A DNA stretch of 64,000 nucleotides from Lysobacter stagni (GTDB lineage Bacteria > Pseudomonadota > Gammaproteobacteria > Xanthomonadales > Xanthomonadaceae), in contig NZ_JASGBI010000002.1 in assembly GCF_030053425.1 (NCBI RefSeq), forward strand, positions 1 to 64,000, read 5' to 3'. The notes under the pieces were generated by a model. The model was not told the origin of the DNA. It saw only the letters and a list, made by a program, of their open reading frames with translations, and ran no database searches. Positions 19,235 through 30,734 of the stretch are shown here, in pieces. The position numbers and the translations under genes are program-made. Numbering within the stretch: the stretch's first letter is position 1; each line of letters begins with the position of its first letter.

Positions 19235-19783
19235 TCAGCGCTTGGCCGCCTTCTTGGTGCCCTTCTTCGCGCCGGCCTTCTTCGCCTTCGCCGCCTTGGC
19301 AGGCTTCTTCTTCGGCGGATTCTTCGGCTGCAGCATCGTCCCGGTGCAGTTGCGCGAACCGCAGCGGCATTCCCAGATCTTCTTCAGCTCGGTCGTGTGC
19401 TTCTCGTCGAGCGTGATGCCGTAGTTGTACGACAGCTCCTCGCCCGGCTTGATGTCGCGGATCGCCTCGATGAACACGCGATCGCGGGTGCGGTCGTCGC
19501 CATCGTCCTCGTCCAGCACAGCCTCGCAATTGGGCGAGCAGCTGTGGTTGATCCAGCGCGCGGTGTTGCCCTGGTGGTTCGCGTCGATCACGTACTCGTC
19601 GTTGAGCGTGAACAGGAAGGTATGGCCGGAATCGATATCGCCGGTGGTGTCGGCGTCCACGGCCTCGTGCGTGCGGCGGCGGCCCTTGTACTCGATGACG
19701 CGTTCGCCCTTGGCGATCGGTGCGACGGCGAAAACGCCGTTGCCATGGATGGCGGAACGACGGGCGACGATCTTGCGCGGCAT
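19235..19783 (-). CDS. SET domain protein-lysine methyltransferase with basic histone-like tail
   Basis: 182 residues. The SET core has the SAM/active-site motifs [11 protein letters not shown] (NHSC at 79-82), GEELSYNYG (YNYG at 119-122) and a post-SET zinc-type cysteine set (C139, C141, C146). After residue 153 comes a tail made almost only of Lys, Ala, Pro and Gly, like a histone H1 or bacterial HU-type tail. SET enzymes transfer methyl from SAM to lysines; bacterial targets are mostly unknown. The ATG at 19783 starts at the SET domain; an ATG 54 nt upstream is possible. It is divergent from the suf regulator. Confidence 0.85.
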   Translation of the reverse strand: MPRKIVARRSAIHGNGVFAVAPIAKGERVIEYKGRRRTHEAVDADTTGDIDSGHTFLFTLNDEYVIDANHQGNTARWINHSCSPNCEAVLDEDDGDDRTRDRVFIEAIRDIKPGEELSYNYGITLDEKHTTELKKIWECRCGSRNCTGTMLQPKNPPKKKPAKAAKAKKAGAKKGTKKAAKR

Positions 19784-19934
19784 GCAGGAATCCGGTTCGA
19801 GGAAAAGAAAGACATTCTGTACGGATCGGTGCGACATCGCCATCGCGAGTCCGTCACCTGCGCGCCGGAGTGCAGGCTCGCCTTCGCCGGGCGGCCGCCG
19901 CTTCGAAGCTGAACCACTGCCGGAATGGCGGCCC

Positions 19935-19973
19935 TTGGCCTGCCCGGCCATAAACCGTACAATTCCGGTACGG
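19935..19973 (+). promoter_or_regulatory. Promoter and candidate operator of the suf operon
   Basis: A sigma-70-like promoter is visible: -35 TTGGCC at 19935-19940, 17-bp spacer, -10 TACAAT at 19958-19963. An inverted repeat CCGTAC (19955-19960) / GTACGG (19968-19973) overlaps the -10. This fits repression by the Rrf2 regulator encoded right downstream. The binding itself is inference. Confidence 0.55.
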
Positions 19974-19996
19974 ATTAACTCCCACCCCCTGTTCCG

Positions 19997-20446
19997 ATGC
20001 TCCGCGTCACCAAGCTCACCGACTACGCCACCGTCGTCATGACGGTCCTGGCCCATGGCTCCGAAGGCGTCCTCAGCGCGTCGGAACTGGCCGAGCGTGC
20101 CGGTCTGGAGGCCACGACGGTGGCCAAGGTGCTCAAGCCGCTGGCGCAGGCCGGGCTGGTGGAAGGCTTCCGCGGCGCCAACGGCGGATACCGCCTGGCC
20201 CGCGCCGCCGAGGACATCGGCCTGATCGAGATCGTCGAGGCCATGGAAGGGCCGCTGGGCATGACCGAATGCAGCGTGCACACCGGCAATTGCGGCATCG
20301 AGCAGTCCTGCGGCGTGCGCGCCAACTGGCGGCGCATCAACGACGTGGTGATCGAAGCACTGCGCGGGGTGACCCTGGCGCAGATGCTCACGCCGCCACC
20401 GCCCCCCGATTCACCAACCCGGCGCATCGACCTGCGCCTGGCATGA
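19997..20446 (+). CDS. sufR: SUF system Fe-S cluster assembly regulator (Rrf2 family)
   Basis: 149 residues. An N-terminal winged-helix (about 1-70: TKLTDYATVVM, ANGGYRLAR) is followed by three cysteines that could hold a [2Fe-2S] cluster (C92, C99, C105 in ECSVHTGNCGIEQSC). This is the Rrf2/IscR-like regulator typically found at the head of gammaproteobacterial suf operons. With a cluster bound it would sense Fe-S status and control this operon, probably through the inverted repeat over its own -10. The symbol sufR is used loosely; it is not the cyanobacterial SufR. Confidence 0.88.
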   Translation: MLRVTKLTDYATVVMTVLAHGSEGVLSASELAERAGLEATTVAKVLKPLAQAGLVEGFRGANGGYRLARAAEDIGLIEIVEAMEGPLGMTECSVHTGNCGIEQSCGVRANWRRINDVVIEALRGVTLAQMLTPPPPPDSPTRRIDLRLA

Positions 20447-20462
20447 CGAGTAGGCAGCCCCC

Positions 20463-21911
<1,449 letters not shown>

Positions 21912-21976
21912 ACGAGCGCTGCTTGCGAGGCACTGCCTCGCGCGCTCGTGAACGCCCAATCGCCATGCGATTGGGC
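21912..21976 (+). repeat. Two stacked hairpins between sufB and sufC
   Basis: The first is a two-part stem: 21912-21919 with 21942-21949, enclosing 21925-21931 with 21935-21941. The second is a perfect 10-bp stem, 21954-21963 with 21967-21976, with a CAT loop. No T-run follows. They break an otherwise compact operon and could be a mobile palindromic repeat, an mRNA processing or stability element, or a dosage control between SufB and SufC. Confidence 0.6.
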
Positions 21977-22011
21977 CGGGGCTTCAGCGCCGAAACAGAA
22001 CAACAGGATTG

Positions 22012-22785
<774 letters not shown>

Positions 22786-22786
22786 C

Positions 22787-24085
22787 ATGAGCGCACTGCT
22801 CGATTCCTTCGCGACCGCGTTCGACGCGCTGCCCACGCGCGAAGCCGCTGGCCTGGGCGAGAGCCGCCGCGCCGCGCTCGATGCCGTCCTGCGTGACGGC
22901 CTGCCGCACGCACGCGTGGAAGCCTGGAAGTACACGCCGCTGCGCTCGCTGGAGCGACGCGCTTTCGCCGCAACGTCCGACGAAATCGCCCCGTTCGACG
23001 ATGCGCTTCTGGACGGCATCGCCGCGCCGCGTATCGTGTTCGTCAACGGCCGTTTCGACGCGGCGCACAGCGACGTCACCGGTTTGCCGGACGGCATCAC
23101 GCTGCAGCCGCTGTCGCGCGTGCTGGCCGAGGGCGACGCGCGGGAATCGAACTTCCTCGCGCGCCGCTTCGACCGTGCCGATGAAATCTTCGCGCGCCTC
23201 AACGCCGCCCTTGCCGATGACGGCGTCGTGCTGCGCGCCGATGCCGGCGTGCAACATGGCTCGCCCATCCATCTGGTCTTCATCGGTGCGGCGTCCGACA
23301 CCGACCGCGCCTGGCACCTGCGCCACCTGATCGAGCTGCGCCAGGGCGCGTCGCTGACGGTGGTCGAGCACCACCTGGGCCAGGGCGCTCACCAGCATCT
23401 GGGCAATGCCCTCGCCCACGTCCATCTCGGCCCCCATGCCACGCTGCGTCACGCGCGCGTGCAGGACGAGGCCATCGGAGCGACGCTGGTGACGCGCACG
23501 GATGCCGTCCTCGCCGCCGACGCCGACTACCGCCGCATCGACCTCGAACTGGGCGCCGCATTGTCGCGTCACGAGCTCAACGTCGCCCTGCATGGGCAGT
23601 CCGCGCGGCTGCATGCCAACGGCGTGCTGCTGGCGACGGGCAAGCGTCATCTGGACACGCGGCTGGGCATCGACCACGTCGGCCGCGACACGGCCTGCGA
23701 CCTGGTCTGGCGCGGCATGGGCGCGGGGCGTTCCAAGGCCGCATTCCACGGCGGCATCCTCATCCGCGAGGGCGCGGACGGGACCGCGGCCATGCTGTCG
23801 AACAAGAACCTGCTGCTCAGCGAGGGCGCGGAGATCGACACGCAACCGGTGCTTGAGATCCACGCCGACGAAGTGCAGGCCGCGCACGGTGCAACGGTAG
23901 GCCAACTCGATTCGACCGCCCTGTTCTACCTGCGCAGCCGCGGCGTGCCGGCCGAACAGGCACGCGCGCTGCTCACGGCCGCGTTCTGCCGCGAAACGCT
24001 GGCGGTGGTGTCCGTCGATGCCGACCTGCGCCGCACGTTGGAAACCCGACTGGATGCCGCGCTGGCGCGGCTGGGCACCGCCTGA
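22787..24085 (+). CDS. sufD: Fe-S cluster assembly protein SufD
   Basis: 432 residues. SufD paralogue of SufB with the VEAWKYTPLRSL N-terminal motif, the beta-helix middle with TRLGIDHVGRDTACD-like repeats, and the C-terminal YLRSRGVPAEQARALL block. It completes the SufBC2D scaffold and is needed for iron acquisition in that complex. It follows sufC by one base. Confidence 0.95.
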   Translation: MSALLDSFATAFDALPTREAAGLGESRRAALDAVLRDGLPHARVEAWKYTPLRSLERRAFAATSDEIAPFDDALLDGIAAPRIVFVNGRFDAAHSDVTGLPDGITLQPLSRVLAEGDARESNFLARRFDRADEIFARLNAALADDGVVLRADAGVQHGSPIHLVFIGAASDTDRAWHLRHLIELRQGASLTVVEHHLGQGAHQHLGNALAHVHLGPHATLRHARVQDEAIGATLVTRTDAVLAADADYRRIDLELGAALSRHELNVALHGQSARLHANGVLLATGKRHLDTRLGIDHVGRDTACDLVWRGMGAGRSKAAFHGGILIREGADGTAAMLSNKNLLLSEGAEIDTQPVLEIHADEVQAAHGATVGQLDSTALFYLRSRGVPAEQARALLTAAFCRETLAVVSVDADLRRTLETRLDAALARLGTA

Positions 24086-24096
24086 CTGGAGCACGC

Positions 24097-25338
24097 ATGA
24101 ACCTTCCCGCCGCTTCGTCCGCCGCCATCGACTGGGCCCATGTCCGCGCGGATTTCCCGCTGCTGACGCGCCACGTCCACGGCAAGCCGCTGATCTACTT
24201 CGACTCGGCCAACACCGGCCAGAAGCCGGAATCGGTGATCCAGGCGGTGGACGACTTCTACCGTCATCACAACGCCAACGTCAGCCGCGCAGTACACGCG
24301 CTGGGAACGGAGGCGACCGACGCGTATGAAGCCGCGCGCAACAAGCTGGCGAAGTTCCTCAACGTGCGCGGCGACGAGCTGGTGCTGTGCAGCGGCACGA
24401 CCTTCGCTCTCAACCTGGTGGCGTACTCGTGGGCGCTGCCGCGCCTGCAGCCCGGCGACGCCATCGTGCTCACGCGCATGGAGCACCACGCCAACATCGT
24501 GCCTTGGCAGCTGGTCGCGCAGCGCACTGGCGCCATCATCAAGGTCGCCGAGCTCAACGAACGCGGTGAACTGGACCTGGCGCACCTGTACTCGCTGCTC
24601 ACGCCGGAAGTGAAGCTGCTTTCGCTCACCCATGTCTCGAACGTGCTGGGCACCGTCAACCCGGTGCGCGAGATCTGCCGCGAGGCGCGCAAGCGCGGCA
24701 TCGTCACCGCCATCGACGGTTCGCAGGCGGCGCCGCACCGCGCGCTCGACGTCGCCGCCATCGGCTGCGACTTCTACGCCATCACCGGCCACAAGATGTC
24801 CGGCCCCACGGGCACCGGTGCACTGTGGGCACGACGCGAGCACCTGGCCGACATGCCGCCCTTCATCGGCGGCGGCGAGATGATCAAGGAAGTGCGTTTC
24901 GAAGGCACGGTCTTCAACGACCCGCCGCACAAGTTCGAAGCGGGCACACCCAACATCGCCGGTTTCATCGGCTTGGGCGCAGCAGTGGACTACCTCTCCG
25001 CGCTCGGCATGCATAACGTGGAAGCGCGCGAGCAGGAATTGCTGGCGCATCTCAACGAGGCGTTGTCCCAGGTCGATGGCCTGCGGATCTTCGGCCAGGC
25101 CAGGGAGAAGGCCGCCGTCGTCAGCTTCCTCGTCGAGGGCGCGCACGCGCACGACCTGGCCACGCTGCTGGACCTGGAAGGCGTCGCGATCCGTTCCGGA
25201 CACCACTGCGCGCACCCGCTGATGCAGCACTTCGGTGTGCCGGCCACTTGCCGCGCCTCGCTTGCTTTCTACAACACCCACGACGAGATCGACGCCTTCG
25301 TGGCGGCGCTCCACAAGGTGCGTAAACTGCTCGGATGA
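24097..25338 (+). CDS. sufS: Cysteine desulfurase SufS
   Basis: 413 residues, class II (SufS/CsdA) PLP desulfurase. The PLP lysine lies in AITGHKMSGPTGTG, and the catalytic cysteine in IRSGHHCAHPLM near the C-terminus, within the longer group II sequence context. It takes sulfur from cysteine as a persulfide for SufB. Neither sufE nor sufU is adjacent, so the sulfur-transfer partner must be encoded elsewhere. Its 3' end overlaps the next gene by 4 nt. Confidence 0.95.
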   Translation: MNLPAASSAAIDWAHVRADFPLLTRHVHGKPLIYFDSANTGQKPESVIQAVDDFYRHHNANVSRAVHALGTEATDAYEAARNKLAKFLNVRGDELVLCSGTTFALNLVAYSWALPRLQPGDAIVLTRMEHHANIVPWQLVAQRTGAIIKVAELNERGELDLAHLYSLLTPEVKLLSLTHVSNVLGTVNPVREICREARKRGIVTAIDGSQAAPHRALDVAAIGCDFYAITGHKMSGPTGTGALWARREHLADMPPFIGGGEMIKEVRFEGTVFNDPPHKFEAGTPNIAGFIGLGAAVDYLSALGMHNVEAREQELLAHLNEALSQVDGLRIFGQAREKAAVVSFLVEGAHAHDLATLLDLEGVAIRSGHHCAHPLMQHFGVPATCRASLAFYNTHDEIDAFVAALHKVRKLLG

Positions 25339-25901
25339 ACGCGACCACCGTTTCCGCCCCCGCCGATGCCGGGTTGACCTTCCGCCATGCCACCCATGCC
25401 GACGTCGACACGCTTGTCGCGCTGGTCGAATCCGCCTACCGCGGCGATGTCAGCAAGCAGGGCTGGACCACCGAAGCCGACATGCTCGGCGGCCGCCGCA
25501 CGGGCCCGGACGATATCGTCGCCTGCATCGACCGCGCGCGCAGCGTGATCCTGATCGCCGAGCGCGTCGGCGAATCCGGGAACGAGCTGATCGCCTGCGC
25601 ACACGTCGCGGTCGAGGACGGCGCGGGCTACTTCGGCATGTTTTCGGTGCAACCCACGCAGCAGGGTGGCGGCATCGGCAAGATCGTCATCGCCGAGGCC
25701 GAACGCGTCGTACGCGAGGACTGGGGCCTGCCGGCGATGCGCATGACGGTGATCGACATCCGCGAGGAACTCATCGCCTTCTACGAACGCCGCGGCTATC
25801 GGCGCACCGGCATCAAGAAGCCGTTCCCGTACGGCGACGCGCGCTTCGGCGAGCCCAAGCGCGACGACCTGCGCTTCGAGGTCCTGGAGAAGGCCCTGTG
25901 A
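25335..25901 (+). CDS. GNAT family N-acetyltransferase
   Basis: 188 residues with a GNAT fold: LTFRHATHADVDTLVALVESAY at the N-terminus and the acetyl-CoA motif QQGGGIGKIVIAEAERV in the middle (Q/RxxGxG/A form). The substrate is unknown. Its ATG overlaps sufS (ATGA) and its stop overlaps the Rieske gene (GTGA), so it is built into the suf operon although it is not a known Fe-S assembly factor. Confidence 0.85.
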   Translation: MNATTVSAPADAGLTFRHATHADVDTLVALVESAYRGDVSKQGWTTEADMLGGRRTGPDDIVACIDRARSVILIAERVGESGNELIACAHVAVEDGAGYFGMFSVQPTQQGGGIGKIVIAEAERVVREDWGLPAMRMTVIDIREELIAFYERRGYRRTGIKKPFPYGDARFGEPKRDDLRFEVLEKAL

Positions 25902-26224
25902 GCGAGGCGTGGGTCTTCGTCTGCGCCACCTCGCAGCTGCTGCCCGGTGAACGCACGGTGGCCTGGGACGGCGACACGCCGATCCTGGTCGTCAATTACG
26001 ACGGCGACTACTACGCGCTCGAGGACAAGTGCTCGCACGAGGACTTCGAGCTGTCCGCCGGCAATTACGACGGCGACGAAGCCACGGTCGAGTGCGTCCT
26101 CCACGGCGCCAAGTTCGATGTCCGCGACGGCCGCCCCCTGTGCGCGCCCGCCTATGAGCCCGTCGTCCGCTTTCCGGTGAAGGTCGAGGACGGCGGCGTC
26201 TGGACCCGCGACGACCGCGGCTGA
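25898..26224 (+). CDS. Rieske [2Fe-2S] ferredoxin-like protein
   Basis: 108 residues. The two Rieske cluster-binding motifs are complete: C45-S-H47 and C66-V-L-H69, spaced as in soluble Rieske ferredoxins of dioxygenase systems. No oxygenase gene is nearby. It starts with GTG overlapping the GNAT stop. As the last gene of the suf transcript it may be an electron carrier or a Fe-S client tied to assembly. Confidence 0.85.
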   Translation: MSEAWVFVCATSQLLPGERTVAWDGDTPILVVNYDGDYYALEDKCSHEDFELSAGNYDGDEATVECVLHGAKFDVRDGRPLCAPAYEPVVRFPVKVEDGGVWTRDDRG

Positions 26225-26343
26225 TCCCCCTGGCAAAACCCACCTGAGCTTCGTCCGGCCAGCCGGATGGTGGCCCGTGCGCACCTTTCACGCAGCGCGC
26301 GAAGGCAGCCGCTCGTCGTTCTCCGTTCAAGTTTCGTTGTAAA

Positions 26344-26358
26344 TGCGAATCTTTCTCA
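26344..26358 (+). promoter_or_regulatory. Fur box upstream of the TonB receptor
   Basis: The 15-bp sequence TGCGAATCTTTCTCA matches the 7-1-7 Fur consensus (TGATAAT-n-ATTATCA) at 10 of 14 arm positions and lies 53 bp before the receptor ATG, in an AT-rich stretch otherwise rare in this window. Repression by iron-loaded Fur is inferred. Confidence 0.65.
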
Positions 26359-26410
26359 TTAAGATTGTCGTCTGACGCGGCTGGAGCCGCACCTCGACAT
26401 TGGGATTCGC

Positions 26411-28798
26411 ATGTCCAACAGGAAGTTCGTCGTCTCGCCGCTCGCCGGCGCTCTGGCCCTGGCCACCGTCACCCCGGCCCTGGCCGACCCCGCTGGCGCC
26501 GACCGCGCGACCAATCTCGACAAGATCGAAGTCCATGGCGAGTTCGTGGAGAAGCCCTCTTCGGTGAAGTACACCGAACCGCTGCTCGACACGCCGCAGA
26601 CGATCACCGTCGTGACCAAGGAAGTCATGTCGCAGCAGAACCTGCTGGGCCTGCGCGACGTGCTCTCCACCCTGCCGGGCATCACCTTCGGCGCGGGCGA
26701 AGGCGGCGGCGGCTACGGCGACAGCATCACCCTGCGTGGCTTCAATGCCAGCAGCGACATCACCACCGACGGCGTGCGCGACAGCGCCCAGTACACCCGC
26801 AGCGACACGTTCAACCTCGAAGCCATCGAGCTGATCAACGGCGCCAATTCGGTGTATTCCGGCGCGGGCTCGGTGGGCGGCAACATCAACCTGGTGAGCA
26901 AGTCCGCGCGCCTTGGCGACGCCACCTCGGTCCAGATCGGCGCCGGCACCGACAGCTTCAGCCGCATCACGATGGACAGCAACACGGACTTCGACAACGG
27001 CACCGCGTTCCGCGTGAATGCGATGGTCCACCAGAACGACGCACCGGGTCGCGACTACGAGACCTTCGACCGCTGGGGCATCGCGCCGTCGGTCGCGTTC
27101 GGCCTCAACAGCGACACGCGCTTCACGCTCAGCTACCTGCACCAGAGCGACGACAACATCCCGCAGTACGGCGTGCCCTACTTCAGCAGCTTCGGCGGCC
27201 CGCTGCCGGGCGTGGATCCGGGCAACTACTACGGCTACCACAACATCGACACGCAGGACATCGACGTCGACATGCTCACCGGCGTGTTCGAACACGATTT
27301 CAGCGACGATGTGATGCTGCGCAGCCTCGCGCGCTACCAGCAGGTGGACCAGCTCTCCATCGTCAACGCTCCGCAAGGCACGTGGTGCCTGCCCGGCGGG
27401 GTCAACCCCGCAGGCGGCGCGTGCACGGCCACCATCAACAACGTGGTGATCCCGGTGCCGCCCGGCAACTTCCAGCCCAACGGCCCGCGCGGCTTCAAGC
27501 GCGACACGCGCAACACGATCGCGATCAGCCAGACGGACGTGATCTCGCACTTCACGACGGGCTCGATCGCGCATTCGCTGGTCGCCGGCGTGTCCCTCTC
27601 GCGCGAGGATTTCGACCTCGACACCGGCAACCTGTTCCGCACCGAGACCGGCGCCAGCTTCCCGCTGCCGCAGATGTCGATCACCGATCCGTTCTCGCGC
27701 TACACAGGCCCGATCAACTACATCCGCAGCGGCATCACCGAAGGCAGCCTGGACAACCAGGCGGTGTACGCCTTCGACACGCTGGAGTTCAGCGAGCGCT
27801 GGATGCTGAACATCGGCGCGCGCTACGAACACAACAAGGGCGACACCGTCGCGTACACGTTCAACACCACCGCCGGATCGCCGGCCCTGGGCCAGGTGAC
27901 CGGGCGCACCGGTTCGGAGAACGAGGACGACCTGTTCTCGTACCGCGCAGGCCTGATCTTCAAGCCGGTCGAGAATGCGAGCCTGTATCTGTCGTACGCC
28001 AACAGCAAGACGCCGTCCAAGGCCTCGGTCAACGGTTCGTGCACGCCGGTCAGCAGCACCACCGGCGCCACCGGCACGGCGAACTGCAACGTCGATCCGG
28101 AAAGCGCCGTCAACATCGAGCTGGGCGGCAAGTGGGACATCAACAACCGGTTGGCATTGACCGCCGCGGTGTTCCGCAACGACCGCGAGGACTTCAAGGT
28201 CGCCGATCCGGGCAATCCCGCCAATCCGAGCGGTGAGCAGCAGTTGGATGGTCAGGCGCGTGTGGATGGCGTGGCACTCGGCGTGGCTGGCCAGTTGGCG
28301 GACCACTGGTCGATCTTCGCCAACGTCACCTTCCTGGACAGCGAAGTGCTGCAGGGCGTGTCTGACAACTGCATCGCCAATCCCGATCGTCCGGCCATTC
28401 CCGCCACGCCGACGACGCCCGCCATCCCCGCGCGCACCGGCTGCGGCAATTCCATCGCGAACCCCGATCCGCTGCGTGGCCGCCCCATCAGCGGCACGCC
28501 GGAACGTGCCGGCAGCGTGTGGACCACCTATGCGCTGTCGCAATGGACCTTCGGCTACGGCGTGACCTATCAGAGCAGCTACGAGTACTACACGGGCACG
28601 GGCGCCAACGCGGGCACCATCAAGGGATACACCACGCACCGCGCGATGGTGGCCTTCGACGTCAACGAACAACTGAGCCTGCAGCTCAACGCCAACAACC
28701 TGTTCGACAAGGAGTACTACACCCGCGTGCGCAACAACGGCTGGGCCACGCCAGGCGATGCGCGACAGGTGGTGCTCAGCGCCACTTACAGGTTCTAA
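26411..28798 (+). CDS. TonB-dependent catecholate siderophore receptor (Fiu-like)
   Basis: 795 residues. Signal peptide (about 1-25), plug domain ([43 protein letters not shown]), then a 22-strand beta barrel ending in the outer-membrane-type terminal Phe (SATYRF). The plug and the following piuC-like gene match the Fiu/PiuA group, which imports iron chelated by catecholate siderophores or their breakdown products. A Fur box precedes it. I see no complete TonB box that I would stake the call on. Confidence 0.9.
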   Translation: MSNRKFVVSPLAGALALATVTPALADPAGADRATNLDKIEVHGEFVEKPSSVKYTEPLLDTPQTITVVTKEVMSQQNLLGLRDVLSTLPGITFGAGEGGGGYGDSITLRGFNASSDITTDGVRDSAQYTRSDTFNLEAIELINGANSVYSGAGSVGGNINLVSKSARLGDATSVQIGAGTDSFSRITMDSNTDFDNGTAFRVNAMVHQNDAPGRDYETFDRWGIAPSVAFGLNSDTRFTLSYLHQSDDNIPQYGVPYFSSFGGPLPGVDPGNYYGYHNIDTQDIDVDMLTGVFEHDFSDDVMLRSLARYQQVDQLSIVNAPQGTWCLPGGVNPAGGACTATINNVVIPVPPGNFQPNGPRGFKRDTRNTIAISQTDVISHFTTGSIAHSLVAGVSLSREDFDLDTGNLFRTETGASFPLPQMSITDPFSRYTGPINYIRSGITEGSLDNQAVYAFDTLEFSERWMLNIGARYEHNKGDTVAYTFNTTAGSPALGQVTGRTGSENEDDLFSYRAGLIFKPVENASLYLSYANSKTPSKASVNGSCTPVSSTTGATGTANCNVDPESAVNIELGGKWDINNRLALTAAVFRNDREDFKVADPGNPANPSGEQQLDGQARVDGVALGVAGQLADHWSIFANVTFLDSEVLQGVSDNCIANPDRPAIPATPTTPAIPARTGCGNSIANPDPLRGRPISGTPERAGSVWTTYALSQWTFGYGVTYQSSYEYYTGTGANAGTIKGYTTHRAMVAFDVNEQLSLQLNANNLFDKEYYTRVRNNGWATPGDARQVVLSATYRF

Positions 28799-28856
28799 TC
28801 CGGTCCAACCGGTCCCGCGCCGCCCGATGGCCCGGGCGGTGCAAAGGAAACAGACG

Positions 28857-29543
28857 ATGCTGCTGCAGGTTCCGCAGGTCCTCAACGCCGAACAGCTCGC
28901 GCACTTCCGCTCGCGCCTGGCCGCCGCCGGCTGGGCGGACGGTCGGGCCACCGCCGGCTACCAGTCGGCGCAGGCGAAAGACAACGCACAGCTGCCGGAA
29001 AGCGACCCGGTGGCGCGCGAACTCGGCGGCCTGATCCTGGATGCGCTGTCGCGCAACTCGACGTTCTTCTCCGCGGCGCTGCCGCAGCGCATCTATCCGC
29101 CGCTGTTCAACCGCTACAGCGGCGGGCAGTCGTTCGGGTTCCACGTCGACAACGCGATCCGCTACGACCGCAGCGAAGGCGGCGCGGAACCCATCCGCAC
29201 CGATCTGTCCGCAACGCTGTTCCTCAACGCGCCCGAGGACTACGACGGCGGCGAGCTGGTCATCGAAGACACCTACGGCATGCAGCGGGTGAAGCTCGCC
29301 GCTGGCGACATGGTGCTCTACCCGGGCACGAGCCTGCACAAGGTGACGCCGGTGACGCGCGGTGAGCGGCTGGCCTCGTTCTTCTGGATCCAGAGCCTGC
29401 TGCGCGAGGACGCGCAGCGCCGCCTGATGTTCGAGCTGGACGTGTCGATCCGCCGCCTCACGCAGGACGTGCCGGAGCATCCCGCACTCGTGCAGCTGAC
29501 CGGCGTGTACCACAACCTGCTGCGTCGCTGGTCCGAGACCTGA
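28857..29543 (+). CDS. Fe(II)-dependent PKHD-type hydroxylase (PiuC/YbiX-like)
   Basis: 228 residues with the 2-oxoglutarate dioxygenase facial triad: H96 and D98 (GFHVDNA) and H161 ([12 protein letters not shown], with the following Arg as 2-oxoglutarate contact). PiuC/YbiX proteins accompany Fiu/PiuA receptors and are iron-starvation induced; the substrate is unknown. AAGGAA precedes the ATG at 8 bases. Second gene in the Fur-controlled operon. Confidence 0.92.
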   Translation: MLLQVPQVLNAEQLAHFRSRLAAAGWADGRATAGYQSAQAKDNAQLPESDPVARELGGLILDALSRNSTFFSAALPQRIYPPLFNRYSGGQSFGFHVDNAIRYDRSEGGAEPIRTDLSATLFLNAPEDYDGGELVIEDTYGMQRVKLAAGDMVLYPGTSLHKVTPVTRGERLASFFWIQSLLREDAQRRLMFELDVSIRRLTQDVPEHPALVQLTGVYHNLLRRWSET

Positions 29544-29550
29544 GGCCGAC

Positions 29551-30195
29551 GTGACGCCGCAACCCGCGACACCCGACATCGCCGCGCGCCAGCAGCGTCG
29601 CGGCTTCTGGCTGCGTACGCTGCACTCGTGGCACTGGATCAGCTCCGCGATCTGCCTGGTCGCGATGCTGATGTTCACCGTCACCGGCATCACGCTGAAC
29701 CACTCGGCGGCGATCGAGGCCAAGCCGCAGACGCTGACGCGCAAGGTCGAGATGCCGGCGTCCTTGCTGCGCGCGCTCGGCCCGCGCGAGGACGGCAACG
29801 CACCGCTGCCGGCGACCGTGAGCGATTGGTTGAACGACGTGCTGCCCGTTTCCATTGGCAGACAGACCGCCGAATGGTCGGCGGACGAGATCTATCTGTC
29901 GCTGCCGCGACCCGGCGGCGACGCGTGGCTCAGCATCGACCGCGCAAGCGGCGCGGTGGAGTACGAGCGCACCACGCGCGGTGCCATCGCCTACCTCAAC
30001 GACCTGCACAAGGGTCGCAACGCGGGCACGGCCTGGCGCTGGTTCATCGATGTGTTCGCGCTGGCCTGCCTGGTGTTCTGCATCACCGGACTGTTCCTGT
30101 TGCAGATGCATGCCCGCCAGCGTCGCTCGACCTGGCCCTGGGTGGCGCTGGGCCTGGCCCTGCCGCTGCTGCTCGCCCTGCTCTTCATTCATTGA
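29551..30195 (+). CDS. PepSY-associated inner-membrane protein
   Basis: 214 residues, PepSY_TM family. A membrane helix at about 27-49 ([21 protein letters not shown] with the typical ITLNH end), a periplasmic PepSY-like middle ([28 protein letters not shown]), and two C-terminal helices at about 158-183 and 190-213. Relatives act in ferric-siderophore reduction in the periplasm (compare FpvG) or transfer electrons through the membrane. It starts 8 bp after the PiuC-like gene. Confidence 0.85.
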   Translation: MTPQPATPDIAARQQRRGFWLRTLHSWHWISSAICLVAMLMFTVTGITLNHSAAIEAKPQTLTRKVEMPASLLRALGPREDGNAPLPATVSDWLNDVLPVSIGRQTAEWSADEIYLSLPRPGGDAWLSIDRASGAVEYERTTRGAIAYLNDLHKGRNAGTAWRWFIDVFALACLVFCITGLFLLQMHARQRRSTWPWVALGLALPLLLALLFIH

Positions 30196-30215
30196 CCACG
30201 AACCACGGAGTTTCC

Positions 30216-30725
30216 ATGCGCGTCAAGATGACCATCGTGCTGAGCGGCCTGCTCGCACTGCCGGCGTACTCGGCCGAGTTGAACGTCAACGTGCAGATTC
30301 CACAGCTCAACGTCGCCGAATACCACCGCCCCTACGTGGCGATCTGGGTCGAAGGCGCCGACCAGAAGGCCGTCGCCAACCTCGCCGTGTGGTACGCGCA
30401 GAAGGCCACCAACGAAGGCGCGGGCACGAAGTGGCTGCCCGACCTGCGCCAGTGGTGGCGCCGCAGCGGACGCACGCTGAAGGTACCGGTGGACGGCGTA
30501 ACCGGGCCGACGCGTCCGGTCGGCCAGCATGCGTTGCGCTTCACCGATTCTCACCCGGAGCTGGGCAAGCTCCCGGCCGGTGAGTACACGCTGGTTGTCG
30601 AAGCCGCGCGCGAAGTGGGCGGACGCGAGCTGCTGAAGATCCCCTTCACATGGCGCGGCGCCGGCGGCGGGAAAGCGCAGGGCTCGTCCGAGCTCGGCAC
30701 CGTCACGCTGAACACCAAGTCCTGA
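30216..30725 (+). CDS. Periplasmic DUF2271 protein, candidate flavinylated electron carrier
   Basis: 169 residues with a signal peptide ending near AYSA (about 19-20). It belongs to DUF2271, which occurs with PepSY proteins and ApbE in flavinylation-linked loci. The motif DGVTGPT at residues 93-99 resembles the ApbE target pattern D-x-x-[S/T]-G-A-[S/T], so Thr99 could carry covalent FMN; here Pro replaces Ala. Role in periplasmic electron transfer is inference. GGAG precedes the ATG. Confidence 0.8.
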   Translation: MRVKMTIVLSGLLALPAYSAELNVNVQIPQLNVAEYHRPYVAIWVEGADQKAVANLAVWYAQKATNEGAGTKWLPDLRQWWRRSGRTLKVPVDGVTGPTRPVGQHALRFTDSHPELGKLPAGEYTLVVEAAREVGGRELLKIPFTWRGAGGGKAQGSSELGTVTLNTKS

Positions 30726-30734
30726 AACCCTTCG

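Noticed and set aside
26225..26290. Terminator after the suf operon
   Set aside because: Short imperfect stems (for example TCCGG/CCGGA) without a T-run; too weak to call.
26327..28951. 874-codon open frame on the minus strand
   Set aside because: Antisense of the TonB receptor; repetitive Arg/Val sequence without domains.
29941..29961. PepSY protein as ApbE target (DRASGAV)
   Set aside because: Last residue is Val, not Ser/Thr, and this pattern is common in PepSY domains in general.
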